Shown piece by piece: positions 60,192 through 64,000 of a stretch of DNA of 64,000 nt (within the stretch, counting starts at the first letter, position 1; each line of letters starts with the position of its first letter). The notes beneath the pieces are model-generated. The model was not told the origin of the DNA, did not search any database, and saw only the letters and a program-made list of their open reading frames with translations. The translations under genes and the position numbers were made by a program. This stretch comes from Microbacterium schleiferi. GTDB taxonomy: Bacteria > Actinomycetota > Actinomycetes > Actinomycetales > Microbacteriaceae. The stretch spans positions 1,426,001-1,490,000 of the forward strand of contig NZ_CP064760.1 of assembly GCF_015565955.1 (NCBI RefSeq). The letters run 5' to 3'.

Positions 60192-62290
60192 TCAGGCGCC
60201 AGCGGCAGCGATTGTCTCGTGGGCGGCAGCGACGACCGCATCGGTCGTGATGCCGAACTTCTGGAACAGCGTCTTGTAGTCAGCCGACGCCCCGAAGTGC
60301 TCGATGGACACCGAGCGGCCGGCGTCGCCGACGATCCCGCGCCAGGGCAGGGCGAGGCCTGCCTCGACCGAGACGCGGGCCTTGACGGATGCCGGCAGCA
60401 CGCTCTCGTGGTACGCGGCGTCCTGCTCGGCGAACCACTCGAGCGAGGGCGCGGAGACGACGCGCGCGCCGATGCCCTGCTCGGCAAGCTGCTCGCGTGC
60501 TGCCACGGCGAGCTGCACCTCGGAGCCGGTCGCGATGAGGATCACGTCGACGGTGCCCGTCGGTGAGTCAGCGAGCACGTACGCACCCTTGGCGGCGAGG
60601 TCAGCCGATGCGAACTCGTCGCCGGATGCCTCACCCGCCCCGCGAGCGAACGTCGGAACGTTCTGGCGGGTCAGGGCGATACCCGCGGGTCCCTCGTGTC
60701 GGCGGACCAGCTCGAGCCACACGGCAGCCGTCTCGTTGGCGTCAGCGGGACGGACCACCGCGAAGTTCGGAATCGCGCGGAGGGCAGCCAGCTGTTCGAT
60801 CGGCTGGTGCGTCGGTCCGTCCTCACCCAGAGCAACAGAGTCGTGGGTCCACACGAACAGCGACGGGATGTTCATCAGCGCGGCCAGGCGCACCGGGGGC
60901 GCATGTAGTCGCTGAAGATCAGGAACGTGCCACCGAAGGCGCGCGTCGGGCCGTGCAGCACGATGCCGTTGAGGATGGACCCCATCGCGTGCTCACGGAT
61001 GCCGAAGTGCAGCACGCGACCGTAGGGCGAACCACTCCACTCGTGTGTGGACCACTCCTCGGGGATGAACGATGCCGCCCCCTTGATGGTGGTCAGGTTG
61101 GACTCCGCGAGGTCAGCGGAGCCACCCCAGAGCTCGGGCAGCTCGGCGGCCAGAGCATTGATGACCTGGCCCGACGCGGCGCGGGTCGAGACATCCTTGC
61201 CCGCCTCGAACTGGGGGAGGGCGTCAGCGATATCGGCGGGCAGCTCGCGGGCCTGCAGGCGATCCCACAGCGCCTTGCGCTCCGGGTTCGCAGCGGCCCA
61301 GGCGTCGAACTTCTCCTGCCACGCCGCCTTCTCGGCCTCGCCGCGCTCGACGAGCGAGCGGGTGTGGGCGATGACCTCGTCAGGCACCTCGAACGTCTTG
61401 TCGGGGTCCCAGCCGAGCACCTTCTTTGTGGCGGCGAGCTCGTCGCCACCGAGAGCGGCGCCGTGGATCTTGCCGCTGTTCTGCTTGCCGGGGGAGGGCC
61501 AGCCGATGATCGTCTTCAGGATGATGATGGAGGGCTTGTCGGTAACGCCCTTGGCTTTTTCGATGGCGTCGTAGAGCTCGTGGACGTCTTCGACGTACTC
61601 GCCGCTCTTCTTCCAGTCGACGGTCTGGACATGCCAGTCGTACGCCTCGTAGCGCTTCGCGACGTCTTCGGTCAGGGCGACGTTGGTGTCGTCTTCGATC
61701 GAGATCTGGTTCGAGTCGTAGATGACGACGAGGTTGCCGAGCTGCTGGTGTCCGGCGAGCGAGGATGCTTCGCTGGTCACCCCCTCTTCGAGGTCGCCGT
61801 CTGAGGCGATGACGTAGATGAAGTGATCGAAGGGGGACTCACCGGGCGCAGCATCCGGGTCGAACAGACCGCGCTCGTAGCGAGCGGCGTAGGCGAAGCC
61901 CACCGAGGATGCGAGGCCCTGGCCGAGGGGACCCGTCGTGATCTCGACGCCCTTGGTGTGGCCGTACTCGGGGTGTCCCGGCGTGAGCGATCCCCACGTG
62001 CGCAGGCTCTTGAGGTCGTCGAGCTCAAGGCCGAACCCGCCGAGGTAGAGCTGGATGTACTGCGTGAGCGACGAGTGGCCGCACGACAGGATGAAGCGGT
62101 CGCGCCCGGGCCACAGCGTGTCCGCGGGGTCATGCTGCATGACCCGCTGATACAGCAGGTAGGCCGCGGGAGCGAGGCTCATCGCGGTTCCCGGGTGGCC
62201 ATTGCCGACCTTCTCCACGGCATCCGCCGCGAGAACGCGAACGGTGTCCACCGCGCGCTTGTCGATCTCTTCCCAACGCAGTTCCGTCAC
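60192..62290 (-). CDS. tkt: Transketolase, frameshifted as sequenced
   Basis: Tkt uses thiamine diphosphate to transfer two-carbon units in the pentose phosphate pathway. The first frame, from GTG 62290 with a GAAGG ribosome-binding site, has NGHPGTAMSLAP, GHSSLTQYIQLYLGGFGLE and the cofactor motif GDLEEGVTSEASSLAGHQQ with IYDSNQISIEDD. It breaks after IFSDYMRP. Adding one base to GGGGG at 60895-60899 (plus strand) gives [30 protein letters not shown] and joins the C-terminal frame to 60192. The total is 699 residues, the usual length. Probably a sequencing error. It heads the operon. Confidence 0.95.
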
Positions 62291-62516
62291 CGGATTGCCT
62301 TCCGTTCGAGAGGGGGTGCGCCCTGAGACCACCGGTCCGCAGACCGCGTCACCACGGGAAGAGCAGCCGGCGCAGAGCGCGCGTGTGCTTTCAGCATAGC
62401 GATTTCGACCCACCCAGTGGGCCGTGTTTCGATGCCCCGGACCGGCCTCGGCGCGAGCCGGGCGCGAGCGATGCCATAGACTGGAAACCCCTGGGTGACG
62501 GCCGATAGTGAGGGCA

Positions 62517-63437
62517 ATGGACATTTCCACGACGACGCGTGCGCAGCTCGCACCCGCCTCGTTCGGCCGCACCGTCCGCGCCTATATCGCTCTGACCAAG
62601 CCGCGCGTTCTCGAGCTGCTGCTGGTGACGACGGTTCCGGTCATGATCCTCGCCCAGCAGGGGTTCCCGCCGCTGTGGCTGGTCATCGCCACCGTCATCG
62701 GCGGCTCGGCCAGCGCCGGGTCGGCCGCAGCGTTCAACATGTACCTCGACCGCGACATCGACGCGCACATGCAGCGCACCGAGAATCGGCCCCTGGTCAC
62801 CGGTGAGGTTTCGCCCCGCGGCGCGCTGGTTTTCGCCTGGTCGCTCGCGGTCGGCTCGACACTGTGGCTCGGTCTCACGACAAACTGGCTGGCCGCGGCG
62901 CTGTCGGCTGGTGCGATCTTCTTCTACGTCGTCATCTACACGATGATCCTCAAGCGCCGTACCGAGCAGAACATCGTGTGGGGCGGGATCGCCGGATGCT
63001 TCCCGGTGCTCATCGGCTGGAGCGCTGTCACCGGCTCGCTGGCTTGGCCGGCCCTCATCCTGTTCCTGCTCGTGTTCCTGTGGACGCCGCCGCACTACTG
63101 GCCGCTGTCGATGAAGTACCGCGACCAGTACGACGAGGTCGATGTCCCGATGCTCGGCGCGACCCGCTCCGGTTCGCAGGTCGGGCTGCAGGTGATCCTG
63201 TACGCGTGGGCGACCGTCGTCACCTCGCTGCTGCTGATCCCCGTCGCATCGATGGGGCTCGTGTACACGGCATCCGCACTCGTGTTCGGCGGCTGGTTCA
63301 TCTACGAATCACACCTTCTCTACGCCCGGGCCGTGCGCGGCACCGAGCCCCGGCCGATGCGGGTCTTCCACGCATCCATCACGTACCTGACGCTGCTGTT
63401 CGTCGCGATCGCGGTCGACCCGCTGTTGCCTTTCTGA
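62517..63437 (+). CDS. ctaB: Protoheme IX farnesyltransferase (heme O synthase)
   Basis: CtaB adds a farnesyl group to haem B to make haem O for cytochrome oxidase. This 306-residue protein has about eight to nine membrane helices, the first aspartate motif [20 protein letters not shown] (N-x-x-x-D-x-x-x-D), the [24 protein letters not shown] segment and [17 protein letters not shown]. The ATG at 62517 follows GTGAGGGC; GTG 62508 is in frame and could also serve. It is divergent from tkt, with the common promoter region at 62291-62516, as in related genomes. Confidence 0.95.
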   Translation: MDISTTTRAQLAPASFGRTVRAYIALTKPRVLELLLVTTVPVMILAQQGFPPLWLVIATVIGGSASAGSAAAFNMYLDRDIDAHMQRTENRPLVTGEVSPRGALVFAWSLAVGSTLWLGLTTNWLAAALSAGAIFFYVVIYTMILKRRTEQNIVWGGIAGCFPVLIGWSAVTGSLAWPALILFLLVFLWTPPHYWPLSMKYRDQYDEVDVPMLGATRSGSQVGLQVILYAWATVVTSLLLIPVASMGLVYTASALVFGGWFIYESHLLYARAVRGTEPRPMRVFHASITYLTLLFVAIAVDPLLPF

Positions 63438-63490
63438 TCGGCGTCGCGGCGACCTGATCGGGCGCCGGAAGCCGAGTCGTACACGGACGA

Positions 63491-63537
63491 GAAAGCCCCG
63501 CCCGGCGAACCGTGTGGGTTCGGTGGGCGGGGCTTTC
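63491..63537. terminator. Strong bidirectional terminator
   Basis: Perfect 13-bp arms GAAAGCCCCGCCC (63491-63503) and GGGCGGGGCTTTC (63525-63537), with A-rich and T-rich ends that give a T-tail on both strands. It lies between the convergent ends of ctaB and the last gene. Confidence 0.9.
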
Positions 63538-63559
63538 GCTGTCAGCGGGCGCCGCGATC

Positions 63560-64000
63560 TCAGCGCTTCTCGGGAGCCTCCGACTCGGGCTCCGCCTCGG
63601 CCTGCGCGGCGGCTTCGGCTGCCGCGGCGGGAGGGGCAGCATCCGTCGCCGAGGTCTCGACGTCAGCATCCTCGAACACGGGTGCTTCGTCGGTGACGGG
63701 AGCAGCCTCGACGATGACGGTCTCTTCCACGACGGCTGCTTCGGTCACGGGCGTCGGCAGAGCCGAGCGGAGAGCAGCGAGGGTCAGCACAAGCAGCAGT
63801 CCGACGATGCCGGCCCCGACGAAGACGCCGCCGAACCCGATCCAGACGGGATTGACATACACCTGCTCATAGGTCGCGCTGCCGTCGGCCAGCGTCGAGC
63901 TCATCGCCGCGATCTTGCTCAAGACGATCCACAGCCCGAAGCCGATGCTGGCAAGAGAGGCGAGGACCAGCACCCAGAACGGGACGCTACGGGCAAGACG
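63560..64000 (-). CDS. Membrane protein with acidic Ala/Glu-rich tail, 5' end outside window
   Basis: The open frame runs to the right edge of the window and past it. The visible 146 residues have two hydrophobic segments (WVLVLASLASIGFGLWIVL and WIGFGGVFVGAGIVGLLLVLTLAAL) and a long C-terminal stretch of Ala, Glu, Val and Pro ending SEAPEKR. The low-complexity tail would face the cytoplasm or outside depending on topology. I recognise no catalytic motif and give no function. Confidence 0.7.
   Translation of the reverse strand, partial: RLARSVPFWVLVLASLASIGFGLWIVLSKIAAMSSTLADGSATYEQVYVNPVWIGFGGVFVGAGIVGLLLVLTLAALRSALPTPVTEAAVVEETVIVEAAPVTDEAPVFEDADVETSATDAAPPAAAAEAAAQAEAEPESEAPEKR

Noticed and set aside
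58788-60566. Long plus-strand open frame across pgi and tal
   Set aside because: It overlaps two complete core enzymes on the other strand and has no recognisable motifs.

Overview
The window is GC-rich DNA from an actinobacterium of the family Microbacteriaceae, most likely Microbacterium. This rests on the high GC content, the actinobacterial genes rbpA, whiA and opcA, the order rpsA / coaE / uvrB / uvrA / uvrC / rapZ / whiA / gap-pgk-tpiA-secG-rbpA / tkt-tal-pgi-zwf-opcA-pgl / ctaB, and many genes that start directly at a TANNNT-type -10 element (leaderless starts). The assignment comes from gene content and family knowledge, not a database search.

Region 1 (1-15.4 kb) is a restriction/defence island immediately upstream of rpsA. 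It holds an HNH endonuclease, an mrr restriction gene split by an IS1380-family element, a broken DUF2510 membrane protein, a stand-alone HsdR-N-like nuclease, an IS5-family element, an unrecognised PD-(D/E)XK-like protein, a complete hsdM-hsdS-hsdR type I operon (hsdR frameshifted as sequenced), and a HARE-HTH/GIY-YIG fusion. Region 2 (15.7-37.4 kb) starts with rpsA and continues with accessory genes: a DUF2807 lipoprotein pair, an alcohol-dehydrogenase gene cut by an IS256-family element, a DUF2306/histidine kinase/response regulator operon, two paralogous lipoproteins, a FUSC protein, an MFS exporter, a UvrA paralogue, a structured tandem repeat, an IS1380 element nested in an IS481 element, and a histidine kinase with a degenerate GGDEF protein. 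Region 3 (37.4-49.3 kb) is core: coaE, uvrB, uvrA, uvrC, rapZ and whiA. Region 4 (49.5-64 kb) is central metabolism: sodA, the lower-glycolysis operon with secG and rbpA, the convergent pentose-phosphate operon (tkt-tal-pgi-zwf-opcA-pgl), and ctaB.

Two themes stand out. First, at least eight genes, including the core genes uvrA, uvrC, zwf and tkt, are broken by what looks like loss of one base in a short G/C run. In every case adding one base restores a full-length reading frame, which points to consensus errors rather than true pseudogenes. Second, the IS insertions are very clean: target duplications can be read for all four element types, and removing the element restores the mrr frame (and restores adh once one further base is added). 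The IS5 and IS481 transposases both take their stop codon from the duplicated CTAG target.

The strongest candidate for something undescribed is the reconstructed 424-residue PD-(D/E)XK-like protein beside the hsd operon. Next are the HARE-HTH/GIY-YIG fusion and two 60-bp palindromic elements that sit in divergent promoter regions.
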